From Stenotrophomonas sp. ASS1 (GTDB taxonomy: Bacteria > Pseudomonadota > Gammaproteobacteria > Xanthomonadales > Xanthomonadaceae), in assembly GCF_004346925.1 (NCBI RefSeq), contig NZ_CP031167.1, positions 1,384,001-1,448,000 on the forward strand: a stretch of DNA of 64,000 bases. Direction: 5' to 3'. Position numbers and translations under genes: made by a program. Every line of letters starts with the position of its first letter. The first letter of the stretch is position 1. Under the pieces are notes generated by a model. It saw nothing but the letters and a program-made list of their open reading frames with translations. It was not told the DNA's origin and searched no databases. Shown here piece by piece: positions 56,776 through 64,000 of the stretch.

Positions 56776-56869
56776 GGGGTCGGATCCGTTCTCCAGCGGA
56801 AAACGGCTCTGACCCCATCGAGCGTAAATCGGGGTCAGAGCCCGTTGCGTAGCAACGGGATCCGACCCC
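56776..56869. repeat. Nested inverted repeats after sseA
   Basis: The outer arms GGGGTCGGATCCGTT (56776-56790) and its complement with a one-base bulge (56854-56869) enclose an inner pair AACGGCTCTGACCCC (56802-56816) and GGGGTCAGAGCCCGTT (56831-56846). A small GTTGC-GTA-GCAAC hairpin (56844-56856) overlaps the 3' ends of both. The arms resemble each other, suggesting two copies of one palindromic repeat. Confidence 0.82.
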
Positions 56870-56890
56870 GTGCCGACCAACGGTCGGCAC
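56870..56890. repeat. SMAG-type palindrome
   Basis: GTGCCGACC-AAC-GGTCGGCAC, the same subclass as at 4336-4356, abutting the nested inverted repeats. Confidence 0.8.
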
Positions 56891-56917
56891 CCACCAACAG
56901 CAGCAGGAATCTGTCGA

Positions 56918-57021
56918 AGGCGGGGTGGGTCCGGTTGCGGGGGCGTGAGCCGCATGGATGCGGCGACCGAGCTTACATGGACGTACTTGCAGCGTCCCCC
57001 GCAACCGGACCCACCCCGCCT
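56918..57021. repeat. Structured element B: perfect 26-bp stem closing a conserved 52-nt loop
   Basis: 56918-56943 pairs perfectly with 56996-57021 over 26 bp, closing 56944-56995, exactly 52 nt. The loop differs from element A at one position only (G to T at loop position 36). The stem sequence differs over most of its length, yet every change is compensated. It lies between the convergent sulfurtransferase and ampD genes. From 57022 to the ampD end is a pyrimidine-rich tract with repeated GCTTCTGC/TTGCTG words and no gene. Confidence 0.87.
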
Positions 57022-57106
57022 CCCCTCCCCTCAGGAAGTCAGCTTCTGCTTTTGCTGTTGTTCTGGCTTCTGCTTCTGCGGGTGCAGGGCGCAGCCCTGC
57101 AAACCC

Positions 57107-57673
57107 TTACCCAACCGGCTGCAACGGCACCTTCGCCAGCACCCGCGCCCACGGGAACAACGGCCCCGGATCACGCTTGCGCGCCACCATCAGCGCCGGG
57201 TCATCGCTGGCCGGCACCTGCTCCAGGTCCAGCTGGTCGTGCCCGGCAATCCGCCGCAGCGACGGATAGCGCACCACCAGCGCCTGCAGCAGCTGCTCCA
57301 GCGCCTGCAGCTGTGCCTCGGTGTAGGGCTCGTCCATCGCCTGCTGGCGGCTGTCGAACCAGTGCGGGTAGCGCCCGGTGTTGACCAGCTCGATGCCCAG
57401 CGTATGCGCGTTCATGCCGCGCACGTGGTGGGCCACGCGTTCCGGCGCCACGTACTGCACCACGCTGCCATCGCGGTCGATGTAGAAGTGGCCGCTGTTG
57501 CCGGCACCGCTGTCGTACAGCACACGCTCACCGTACTCGCGGGCCATCGCCAGGTCGGGCAGCTCGGTGCAGTGGATCACCACCATCTCCAGCGTGGCCG
57601 GGTCGCGCAGTGGCAGACGGTCTTGGTAGGGCAGCGGCTGCAGCTGCAGGCCGGGCAGGAGCGGGTTGGGCAT
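57107..57673 (-). CDS. ampD: AmpD-family N-acetylmuramyl-L-alanine amidase (cytosolic type)
   Basis: The 188-residue zinc amidase has MVVIHCTEL (first zinc His), HFYIDRDGSVVQYV, HTLGIELVN, RIAGHDQLD (second His) and RKRDPGPLFPW with the Lys and Asp of the active site. There is no signal peptide, so it should be cytosolic like AmpD, which cleaves 1,6-anhydro-MurNAc peptides in muropeptide recycling. In S. maltophilia, loss of a cytosolic AmpD derepresses the L1 and L2 beta-lactamases via AmpR; whether this is that paralogue is inferred. The family also contains PGRP-like amidases. The gene is divergent from a YqiA-like gene. Confidence 0.87.
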   Translation of the reverse strand: MPNPLLPGLQLQPLPYQDRLPLRDPATLEMVVIHCTELPDLAMAREYGERVLYDSGAGNSGHFYIDRDGSVVQYVAPERVAHHVRGMNAHTLGIELVNTGRYPHWFDSRQQAMDEPYTEAQLQALEQLLQALVVRYPSLRRIAGHDQLDLEQVPASDDPALMVARKRDPGPLFPWARVLAKVPLQPVG

Positions 57674-57745
57674 CCGGCGATGCTAGCATTGCGGCATGAA
57701 CCTGCCTTCCCTTTCCTCATCGGCCCGCTCCCATGGAGCGCGCGC

Positions 57746-58273
57746 ATGAGCCGCGGCCACTGCATCCTGTCCCACGGTTTCGAGAGTGGCCCGGAAGCGA
57801 CCAAGGTCACCGCGCTGGCCGACGTGGCGCAGCGACTGGGCTGGACCCATGAGCGCCCGGACTACACCGACCTGGACGCGATGAGCGAGGTCAGCCGGGT
57901 GGGCGATGTGCCGACCCGCCTGCGCCGCCTGGTCGAACGCACCGCCATCGCTGCCCAGCAGGGCCCGGTGGTGCTGGCCGGCTCCAGCCTGGGTGCCTAC
58001 ATCTCTGCCATCGCCTCGCTGCAGGTGCCGGTGGCCGGCCTGTTCCTGATGGTGCCGCCGACCACCATGGGCCCGATGCCGGCGCTGGACGCCGCCGCCG
58101 TGCCGACCACCGTGGTCCAGGCCTGGCATGACGACGTGGTCCCGGCCGCCGGGGTGATTGCCTGGGCGCAGGCGCGTTCGGCGCAGCTGCTGCTGGTCGA
58201 CGACGGCCACCGCCTGGAGCACCACGTGGAGGCCTCCGCGCAGGCCTTCGAGCGCCTGCTGCGGCAACTGTGA
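57746..58273 (+). CDS. YqiA/YcfP-like alpha/beta-fold protein
   Basis: The 175-residue protein has an alpha/beta-hydrolase pattern: [16 protein letters not shown] near the N-terminus, nucleophile elbow GSSLGAY with Ser, then WHDDVVP (acid) and [10 protein letters not shown] (His). It matches YqiA/YcfP esterases in size; substrates are unknown. The start at 57746 ([11 protein letters not shown]) is chosen for family length. It lies 145 bp before the rlmL start on the same strand. Confidence 0.85.
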   Translation: MSRGHCILSHGFESGPEATKVTALADVAQRLGWTHERPDYTDLDAMSEVSRVGDVPTRLRRLVERTAIAAQQGPVVLAGSSLGAYISAIASLQVPVAGLFLMVPPTTMGPMPALDAAAVPTTVVQAWHDDVVPAAGVIAWAQARSAQLLLVDDGHRLEHHVEASAQAFERLLRQL

Positions 58274-58418
58274 AGCCCGGGCGCACGGCGCGCCCGCCCG
58301 CATTGACTACAATGGCAGCCCCGCCGCCCCCGGCGCGGGCCTGCCGGCCGTGCCTACGGCCCTCCTTTCCGACTGGCCCGGCCCCTGTGCCGCGCCCGAC
58401 CACCTGCGAACCGATCCT

Positions 58419-60557
58419 GTGAAATTCTTCGTCTCCTGCGCCAAGGGCCTGGAATACCTGCTTGCCGATGAACTGTCGGCCCTGGGCCTTGGCAAGGCCA
58501 CTGCCACCATTGCCGGCGTCAACGCCGAGGGCGAACTGGAGCAGGCGCTGCGGATCGTGATGTGGTCGCGCCTGGCCAGCCGCGTGCTGTGGCCGATCGA
58601 CGAGTTCGACTGCCCGGACGAGCAGGCCCTGTATGACGGCGTGCGTGCGCTGCCGTGGCACGAGCACATCAAGCCGGAGATGACCCTGGCGGTGGACGCG
58701 CACGTGTCCGGCGACAAGATCACCCATGCCCGCTTTGCCGCGCAGCGGATCAAGGACGCCATCGTCGACCGCATGCGTGATGAAGGTCTGGAGCGCCCGT
58801 CGGTCAACACCGACCTGCCGGATGTGCGCGTCAACCTGTCACTGCGCAAAGGCCGTGCCTCGCTGTCGATCGACCTCGGCGGCGGCCCGTTGCATCGCCG
58901 TGGCTGGCGCGGCGCCGCTCACGAGGCACCGCTGAAGGAAAATCTGGCCGCCGCGCTGCTGCTGCGCGCGCAGTGGCCGCGGCTGCACGCCGCCGGTGGC
59001 GGCCTGCTGGACCCGATGTGCGGCAGCGGCACGCTGCTGATCGAAGGCGCGCTGATGGCCGCCGACGTCGCGCCCGGCCTGATGCGCCACGGCAGCCTGC
59101 CGCCGAGCCGCTGGCTGGGCTTCGACAAGGCCGCCTGGAAGAGCATCCAGAGCGAGGCGCGTGACCGCGAAGCGGCTGGCCTGGCTGCGCTGAAGCCGGT
59201 CATCCACGGCAGCGACATCGACCCGACCGCGATCCAGGCGGCACGCGAGAATGCCGAGGTGGCCGGTGTAGCCCACGCGATCCGCTTCACCCGCGCCGAT
59301 GTGGCCGACCTGGCCGCACCGGAGCAGGAGATCGGTGCGGTGGTCTGCAACCCGCCGTATGACGAACGCCTGGCCGCCGACCCGGCGCTGTACCGCGCAC
59401 TGGGCAATGCCCTGCAGAAGGCGGTGCCGCAGTGGCGCGCCAGCCTGCTGTGCGGCAACGACGAACTGGCCTTTGCCACCGGCCTGCGTGCGGGCAAGAA
59501 GTACCAGATGTTCAACGGTGCGCTGGAATGCGCGCTGATCGTCTGCGACCCGATCGCCGTGCCGGGCCGTGACCCGGCGCAGCCGCGCGAGCTGAGCGAA
59601 GGTGCGCAGATGGTGGCCAACCGCCTGCGCAAGAACCTGAAGAAGTTCAAGAGCTGGCGTGTCCGCGAGGACATCACCTGCTTCCGCGCCTACGATGCCG
59701 ATCTGCCGGAGTACGCGGCGGCCATCGATGTCTACGAGGAAGACGGTGGCAAGCGCCGCACCTTCCTGCATGTGCAGGAATACGCGGCACCGGCGGCGAT
59801 TCCGGAGAACGACGTGCGCCGCCGCCGCAACGAGCTGCTGGCGGCCGCGCGCGAAGTATTCGGCGTGCCGCCGGAACAGGTGTCGATGAAGTCGCGCGAG
59901 CGCGGCAAGGGCGGCAGCAAGTACGGCCGTTTCGAGCAGCGTGACGAGTTCATCGTGGTGCGCGAGAACAACGCGCTGCTGCAGGTGAATCTGTTCGACT
60001 ACCTGGACACCGGCCTGTTCCTCGACCACCGCCCGCTGCGCCGGATGATGGCCGAGCAGGTGCGTGGCAAGCGCTTCCTCAACCTGTTCTGCTACACCGG
60101 CGTGGCCAGTGTGCAGGCGGCGGTGGCCGGTGCGGCCAGCACCACCAGCGTCGACCTGTCGGCGACCTACCTGCAGTGGTGCTACGACAACCTGGCGTTG
60201 AACGGGCAGGGCGGCAACCAGCACCTGCTGGTGCAGGCCGATGCGATGGCGTGGCTGGAAGGCGACCGTGGCCAGTACGACGTGATCTTCTGCGATCCGC
60301 CGACGTTCTCCAACTCCGCGCGCGCGGATGACTTCGACGTACAGCGTGAGCAGCTGAAGCTGCTGCGCGCGGCGGTGGCGCGTCTGGCGCCGGGCGGCGT
60401 GCTGTATTTCTCCAACAACTTCCGCCGCTTCAAGCTGGAAGAGAACGCCATCGCCGAATTCGCCCAGTGCCGCGAGATCACCGCGCGCACCATCGGCCCG
60501 GACTTCGAACGCAACGCGCGCATCCACCGCGCGTGGGAATTGAAGCGTTTGGGGTAA
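58419..60557 (+). CDS. rlmL: RlmL (RlmKL), bifunctional 23S rRNA m2G2445/m7G2069 methyltransferase
   Basis: The 712-residue protein has an N-terminal THUMP domain (residues 45-155), a first methyltransferase domain with [17 protein letters not shown] and CNPPYDERL (m2G2445), and a second domain with [18 protein letters not shown] and [11 protein letters not shown] (m7G2069). The GTG start at 58419 gives the normal N-terminus ([18 protein letters not shown]); no in-frame ATG precedes it closely. Both catalytic domains appear intact. It is a single gene followed by many SMAG repeats. Confidence 0.95.
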   Translation: MKFFVSCAKGLEYLLADELSALGLGKATATIAGVNAEGELEQALRIVMWSRLASRVLWPIDEFDCPDEQALYDGVRALPWHEHIKPEMTLAVDAHVSGDKITHARFAAQRIKDAIVDRMRDEGLERPSVNTDLPDVRVNLSLRKGRASLSIDLGGGPLHRRGWRGAAHEAPLKENLAAALLLRAQWPRLHAAGGGLLDPMCGSGTLLIEGALMAADVAPGLMRHGSLPPSRWLGFDKAAWKSIQSEARDREAAGLAALKPVIHGSDIDPTAIQAARENAEVAGVAHAIRFTRADVADLAAPEQEIGAVVCNPPYDERLAADPALYRALGNALQKAVPQWRASLLCGNDELAFATGLRAGKKYQMFNGALECALIVCDPIAVPGRDPAQPRELSEGAQMVANRLRKNLKKFKSWRVREDITCFRAYDADLPEYAAAIDVYEEDGGKRRTFLHVQEYAAPAAIPENDVRRRRNELLAAAREVFGVPPEQVSMKSRERGKGGSKYGRFEQRDEFIVVRENNALLQVNLFDYLDTGLFLDHRPLRRMMAEQVRGKRFLNLFCYTGVASVQAAVAGAASTTSVDLSATYLQWCYDNLALNGQGGNQHLLVQADAMAWLEGDRGQYDVIFCDPPTFSNSARADDFDVQREQLKLLRAAVARLAPGGVLYFSNNFRRFKLEENAIAEFAQCREITARTIGPDFERNARIHRAWELKRLG

Positions 60558-60562
60558 GTCCG

Positions 60563-60639
60563 GTAGTGCCGGCCGCTGGCCGGCAACGGTGTCAGATCCG
60601 CAGAGGGTTCATGGGATGCCGGCCAGCGGCCGGCACTAC
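60563..60639. repeat. Paired inverted SMAG repeats, GCCGGCC subclass
   Basis: GTAGTGCCGGCCGCTGGCCG (from 60563) and its reverse complement copy (60617-60639, ending CACTAC) face each other across 30 bp. Confidence 0.88.
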
Positions 60640-60652
60640 CCCTATCTGGCCG

Positions 60653-60742
60653 GTAGATCCATGCCATGCGTGGAGGGTTGTTCAGTAGATCCACGCCATG
60701 CGTGGATGGTTGTTCAGTAGATCCACGCCATGCGTGGATGGC
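60653..60742. repeat. Tandem SMAG array, 32-bp period, three units
   Basis: Units start at 60653, 60685 and 60717, each GTAGATCCACGCCATGCGTG (first unit ATGCC variant) then GATGG and a TTGTTCA spacer. Each unit is palindromic (ATCCACGC...GCGTGGAT). The third unit runs to the 3' end of the DUF3325 gene. The reverse complement of this unit is at 40309-40331. Confidence 0.9.
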
Positions 60743-60744
60743 GG

Positions 60745-61074
60745 TTACAGCACCGCCACCAGCAGCCCCATCACCGGCAGCGTGATCGCCAGCGCGGCGA
60801 TCCACTTCGGCCGGTACGGGTACAGCCCGAACGACAACGCCACACCGCCCAGTGTCATCGTGCCCAGCCACAGCACCGGGCCCATCGCCCAGCCATGGTC
60901 GACCACGCACAGCGCGAACGCCACCGTCAGCAGGGCCCAGCCCAGCATCCGCCACTGCGTGCGCCGTGCCGGCGAGGCGGCAGCCTTGCCGTGCAGGTCG
61001 TGCTGGTGCTTTTCCATCGCCAGCGACAACGCGGTGAACGCAGAGAACGACAGGGTCAATGCCAGCAGCATCAT
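60745..61074 (-). CDS. DUF3325-type small membrane protein
   Basis: The 109-residue protein has three to four hydrophobic helices (MLLALTLSFSAFTALSLAM, then RMLGWALLTVAFALCVV, GPVLWLGTMTLGGVALSF, ALAITLPVMGLLVAVL) with a His-rich loop after the first (MEKHQHDLHG). The layout matches DUF3325, which is found beside PepSY-TM proteins and TonB receptors. The start overlaps the PepSY gene stop (ATGA). No biochemical role is known; iron-related reduction is suggested only by neighbours. Confidence 0.82.
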   Translation of the reverse strand: MMLLALTLSFSAFTALSLAMEKHQHDLHGKAAASPARRTQWRMLGWALLTVAFALCVVDHGWAMGPVLWLGTMTLGGVALSFGLYPYRPKWIAALAITLPVMGLLVAVL

Positions 61075-62705
61075 GCGCTGGCCTCCGCTTCGGCGGTTTC
61101 CGCAGCGTCCACCGCGGCCTTGGGTGCCGCCGCGGCGGCACGCTTCTTCTTCTCGGCTGCAGACAGCGGTGGCGTCCAACGCTGCATGCGCCAGCCGCAC
61201 ATCGCCAGCATCGCACCGAACGCGATCATCGACAGATCGACGCCGGCCAGTACCCAGTCACCGTTGCGCAGGGTGACGCCAAGGTGGGCGTGCGTGGTCA
61301 GCGCGTTGACCACCGGCACCAGCGCGAATGCGGCCGCGCCCAGATACAGCTGCCAGGCCCACATCATCCGCTTCGGCCAGATGAAGGCGGCCAGCAGCGC
61401 ACCGCCCCACGCGTAGAAGAACACATTGGCCTCGGCGCTGGAGCGTTCGGCGATGTCCAGCGGCAGCAGGCGGTTGCCCCAGAAGTAGGCGGCGAAGGCG
61501 ATCGGCAGGCCGGCCACAGTGCCGATGTTCAGTGCATCGACCAGGCGCAGGCCGAAGCTGATGCGGCCGCTCTTGGCGTGCTTGGGCCGTTCCTTCACCG
61601 CCCACAGCACCACGCCGCTGGCCACCATCAGGCAGCCGACCAGGCCGGACAGGAAGAACAGCGCGCGCAGGCCCCAGTCGGCGAAGCGCGCCAGGTGCAG
61701 GCCGTACAGCACGCCACGGGTGGCGGTGGCACCGCCGGAAGGGGGCGTTTCCTCCAGCAAGGTGCCGTTGACCATGTCGTAGCGCAGCGCCGGGGTGTCG
61801 GTGGACAGGCGCTTGCCGTCGCGTTGGCGGATGTCGATCACGGCATTGGCCGCACCCGGGTTGGACACGGTGAAGCCGGCCACTTCCACGCCGTGCCAAT
61901 GCGCACGTGCGCTGTCCAGCAGCTGCGCGATCGGCAGCGGCGTGGCGCGGCCTTCGGCTGGCGCGGTCACCTCCGGCATGCCGCCGAAGGCTTCGCTGAA
62001 GAACTTGTCCTCGTCCTGCGGGTAGGCGACTTTCACCCCCCACGGCAGGTACATGATCATCAGGGTGACGATGCCGGTGTAGGTGATCATCGCGTGGTAG
62101 GGCAGGGCCATCACCGCGCTGACGTTGTGGAAATCGAGCCAGGAACGCAGGCCCTTGTCCTTGCGGAAGGTGAAGAAGTCCTTGAAGATTTTCTTGTGGG
62201 TGATGACGCCGGTGATGATTGCCACCAGCATGAACATCGCACAGAAGCCGACCAGATAGCGCGCCCACAGCACCGGGATGTAGTGCAGGTCGAAATGCAG
62301 GCGGTAGAAGAAGTCACCGCCCCGGGTTTCGCGCGCTTTCAGTGCCTGGCCGGTGTTCGGGTCCAGCGTGGCATCACCAAAACCACCGCGGCGGCCACGA
62401 CTGGGATCGGCCAGCTCCGGTGGCAGCCGCCAGAACATCTGCATCGCCGGGTTGCGCGGCTGCGGCAGGGTGACGAACCAGTTCTCGGCCTGCGTGGCGT
62501 TGGCCTGCAGGTAGTCCACCGCACGCTGCGCGGCGACATCGATGCTGACCTGGCTGGACGGCAGTTCCGGTCGCATCCAGCGGCTGATCTCTTCGCGGTA
62601 GTAGCTGGCCGTGCCGGCCATGAAGATCAGCAGCAGCAACCAGCCGACCAGCAGGCCGGTCCAGGTGTGCAGCCAGGCCATCGACTGGCGGAATCCGTTC
62701 TTCAT
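61071..62705 (-). CDS. PepSY-associated transmembrane protein (putative siderophore/ferric reductase)
   Basis: The 544-residue protein has an N-terminal helix (HTWTGLLVGWLLLLIFMAG), a large periplasmic PepSY region and several later helices. The conserved H-x-H-type motifs (YRLHFDLHYIP, LDFHNVSAVMALPYHAMITYTG, LYGLHLARFADWGLRALFFLSGLVG) are typical haem-ligand candidates in PepSY_TM proteins. Such proteins next to TonB receptors are thought to reduce ferric siderophores. The C-terminus is Lys/Ala-rich. It overlaps both flanking genes by 4 bp, forming a coupled set. Confidence 0.88.
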   Translation of the reverse strand: MKNGFRQSMAWLHTWTGLLVGWLLLLIFMAGTASYYREEISRWMRPELPSSQVSIDVAAQRAVDYLQANATQAENWFVTLPQPRNPAMQMFWRLPPELADPSRGRRGGFGDATLDPNTGQALKARETRGGDFFYRLHFDLHYIPVLWARYLVGFCAMFMLVAIITGVITHKKIFKDFFTFRKDKGLRSWLDFHNVSAVMALPYHAMITYTGIVTLMIMYLPWGVKVAYPQDEDKFFSEAFGGMPEVTAPAEGRATPLPIAQLLDSARAHWHGVEVAGFTVSNPGAANAVIDIRQRDGKRLSTDTPALRYDMVNGTLLEETPPSGGATATRGVLYGLHLARFADWGLRALFFLSGLVGCLMVASGVVLWAVKERPKHAKSGRISFGLRLVDALNIGTVAGLPIAFAAYFWGNRLLPLDIAERSSAEANVFFYAWGGALLAAFIWPKRMMWAWQLYLGAAAFALVPVVNALTTHAHLGVTLRNGDWVLAGVDLSMIAFGAMLAMCGWRMQRWTPPLSAAEKKKRAAAAAPKAAVDAAETAEAEASA

Positions 62706-63016
62706 GCCCAGGCCCCCAGCAGGCGCGCAATGGCGGCCATCAGCAGCGCGGGCGCGAGGATGCCGACCCACGCGCGCAGCGCGCTGCGGGTCGCGAACGC
62801 CCATAACGCTGCGCAGGCGGCCACCAGGATGGCCAGCAGCATGCCGGTCAGCACGGTCTGGCCGCGTGCGCCGGGCAGCGCAACCGCGCAGAACACGCTG
62901 GTCACCGAGGCCAGCGCGTAGCCGCCGAAGATCGCGGCCAGCGAGCGTGACAGCACGCCCCAGCGCGGATTGGAGAAGAAGGTGCGGGGGCTGGCGGTTG
63001 CGGGCGAGCGGTCCAC
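62702..63016 (-). CDS. DUF3649-type small membrane protein
   Basis: The 104-residue protein has three hydrophobic helices (LSRSLAAIFGGYALASVTSVFCAVAL, TVLTGMLLAILVAACAALWAFA, WVGILAPALLMAAIARLLG). The pattern matches DUF3649, which accompanies PepSY-TM reductases. The GTG start at 63016 follows CAGGAA; a longer frame to 63055 lacks a good site. It overlaps the PepSY gene by 4 bp and lies 107 bp after the TonB receptor, with a hairpin (63087-63110) between. Confidence 0.8.
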   Translation of the reverse strand: MDRSPATASPRTFFSNPRWGVLSRSLAAIFGGYALASVTSVFCAVALPGARGQTVLTGMLLAILVAACAALWAFATRSALRAWVGILAPALLMAAIARLLGAWA

Positions 63017-63086
63017 GGCGTTCCTGCAGGTTTCAGTGAAAAGGAACCGGCGCACCGCAGCGCGCCGGGGTTGGCCATCCGTGGCC

Positions 63087-63110
63087 GGGCACCGGTCGCA
63101 GAACCGGTGC
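63087..63110. repeat. Hairpin between the TonB receptor and DUF3649 genes
   Basis: GGCACCGGT, loop CGCAGA, ACCGGTGCC. No T-run follows, so it is more likely an mRNA-processing or stabilising hairpin than a terminator. Confidence 0.6.
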
Positions 63111-63123
63111 CATCCATCGAGGG

Positions 63124-64000
63124 TCAGAGCTTCCAGCGCAGTGTCATCGTCACATTGCGCGGTTCGCCCCAGAACACGCCGTCATAGAAACCGACGCGGT
63201 TGTAATACTTCTTGTCCAGCAGGTTGTTCACGTTTACCTGCGCGGTGAAGTTCTCGTTGAAGCGATAGCCCGCCGACAGGTTGAGCAGGTAGATGTCGCC
63301 CTGTTCGATTGCCACGCGGTCGCGCTTGCCGCTGGTCAGGAAATCCGCACGCGGCTTGTTGCTCAGGCTCCAGATTCCGCTCTGCCAGGTGGCGCCACCA
63401 CCCAGCCAGAAGCGGCCTTCAGCACCGCCCGGTCGCCAGCTGGCGTTGAGGCGGAACAGATCGACCGGGACAACGGTGTTCTGGCGCACGCCCTGCGCAC
63501 TGCGGCTGACGGTGTGGGTGAAGCCGGCCGCCAGGTTCCAGTTCTCACCAAGGCTGCCTTGTGCTTCGATCTCCCAGCCCTTGACCTTGTTGCCCTTGCC
63601 GGTGGAGCGGTAGGCACTGACCCCACCCGGCAGCGAGTTTTCCGGCACCGAGTCATCGAGCTCGGCAACGTTGTCCTTCTGGCCCTTGAACACGGCCGCG
63701 GAAGCATTCAGCAGACCGTCGAAGAACTCGGCCTTGACGCCGGCCTCCCACATGTCACCGACCACCGGTTCGAGGTAGTTGTTGTCCCGGTCACGGTAGT
63801 TCTGCGGCTGGAAGATATCGGTGTAGCTGACGTAGCCGCTGAAGTAGCGGTTGAAGTCGTAGATGAAGCCGGCATACGGAGTGAGCGAGTCGTCCGGCTT
63901 GTAGCCGCCACGACGCGTATCGGTCAGGCGACCGGCGGCGTCGTGGGTGTAGTTCCAGGTGCGCGTTTCCCAGCTGCCGTAGCGCGCGCCGAGCACCGCG
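63124..64000 (-). CDS. TonB-dependent siderophore receptor (C-terminal part)
   Basis: The frame runs off the right edge; the last 290 or so residues are present. They have barrel strands with the FhuE/FoxA-like sequences DSLTPYAGFIYDFNRYFSGYVSYTDIFQPQNYRD, then NKVKGWEIEAQGSLGENWNLAAGFTHT and VNVNNLLDKKYYNRVGFYDG. It ends in the aromatic MTLRWKL expected of the outer-membrane insertion signal (Trp near the end). The family imports ferric hydroxamates or related siderophores. Downstream DUF3649, PepSY-TM and DUF3325 genes fit a receptor-linked reduction system. The plug domain is not visible, so the substrate class is only suggested. Confidence 0.9.
   Translation of the reverse strand, partial: AVLGARYGSWETRTWNYTHDAAGRLTDTRRGGYKPDDSLTPYAGFIYDFNRYFSGYVSYTDIFQPQNYRDRDNNYLEPVVGDMWEAGVKAEFFDGLLNASAAVFKGQKDNVAELDDSVPENSLPGGVSAYRSTGKGNKVKGWEIEAQGSLGENWNLAAGFTHTVSRSAQGVRQNTVVPVDLFRLNASWRPGGAEGRFWLGGGATWQSGIWSLSNKPRADFLTSGKRDRVAIEQGDIYLLNLSAGYRFNENFTAQVNVNNLLDKKYYNRVGFYDGVFWGEPRNVTMTLRWKL

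Noticed and set aside
60653-60742. CRISPR array
   Set aside because: Units repeat without unique spacers, each unit is itself palindromic with a GTAG head, and no cas genes are present. The same holds for 44895-44977.

Overview
The window is high-GC proteobacterial chromosome with tightly packed, often overlapping genes. Gene content points to Stenotrophomonas, most likely the S. maltophilia complex: the emrR-emrC-emrA-emrB and macA-macB-macC efflux sets, dozens of GTAG-headed palindromes of the SMAG type, and proteins of Xanthomonadaceae character. I see no insertion sequence, prophage, plasmid gene, rRNA or CRISPR array. Species is inferred, not proven.

Layout. 1-4312: a co-directional lysine/nitrogen block (glnD end, dapD, an unknown protein, an ArsC/Spx-like protein, dapE). 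4379-8774: a Sel1-type lipoprotein, then asnB behind a probable asparagine attenuator, then a CPA2 antiporter. 8814-15204: a penicillin-acylase family hydrolase, a ferritin, parC and an AraC regulator. 15380-20097: the emrRCAB multidrug efflux operon. 20811-26014: three identical tRNA-Leu(CAG) genes on the minus strand, each with its own promoter and terminator, separated by small regulator/transporter cargo. 26100-30042: rnr, a GFA-family protein and rlmB. 30119-40304: the macABC pump, a divergent two-component system and a large periplasmic-propeller GGDEF protein. 40628-43966: rnt, then a four-gene HvfA/MNIO-type operon predicted to make a Cys-rich modified peptide. 44173-52146: a phosphate regulon cluster (two PstS proteins, pstCAB, phoU and a divergent OprO/OprP porin) with PHO-box-like sites. 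52228-60557: nth, an enoyl-CoA hydratase, an FKBP-like protein, a DUF1289-Nudix fusion, a sulfurtransferase, ampD, a YqiA-like protein and rlmL. 60745-64000: a PepSY/DUF3325/DUF3649 set behind a truncated TonB-dependent receptor, probably iron uptake.

Most notable signals. (1) A 33-codon reading frame with eight Asn codons in twelve sits before asnB. It is followed by an intrinsic terminator whose 3' arm is duplicated inside the leader, so mutually exclusive hairpins are possible. (2) Three intergenic elements share one architecture: a long stem (26, 26 and 23 positions) closing a loop of exactly 52 nt. The stems differ in sequence but stay paired, while the loop is conserved; I cannot name this family. 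(3) The six-fold EGKCG peptide operon with its MNIO enzyme. (4) The dispersed tRNA-Leu array with separate cargo between copies.
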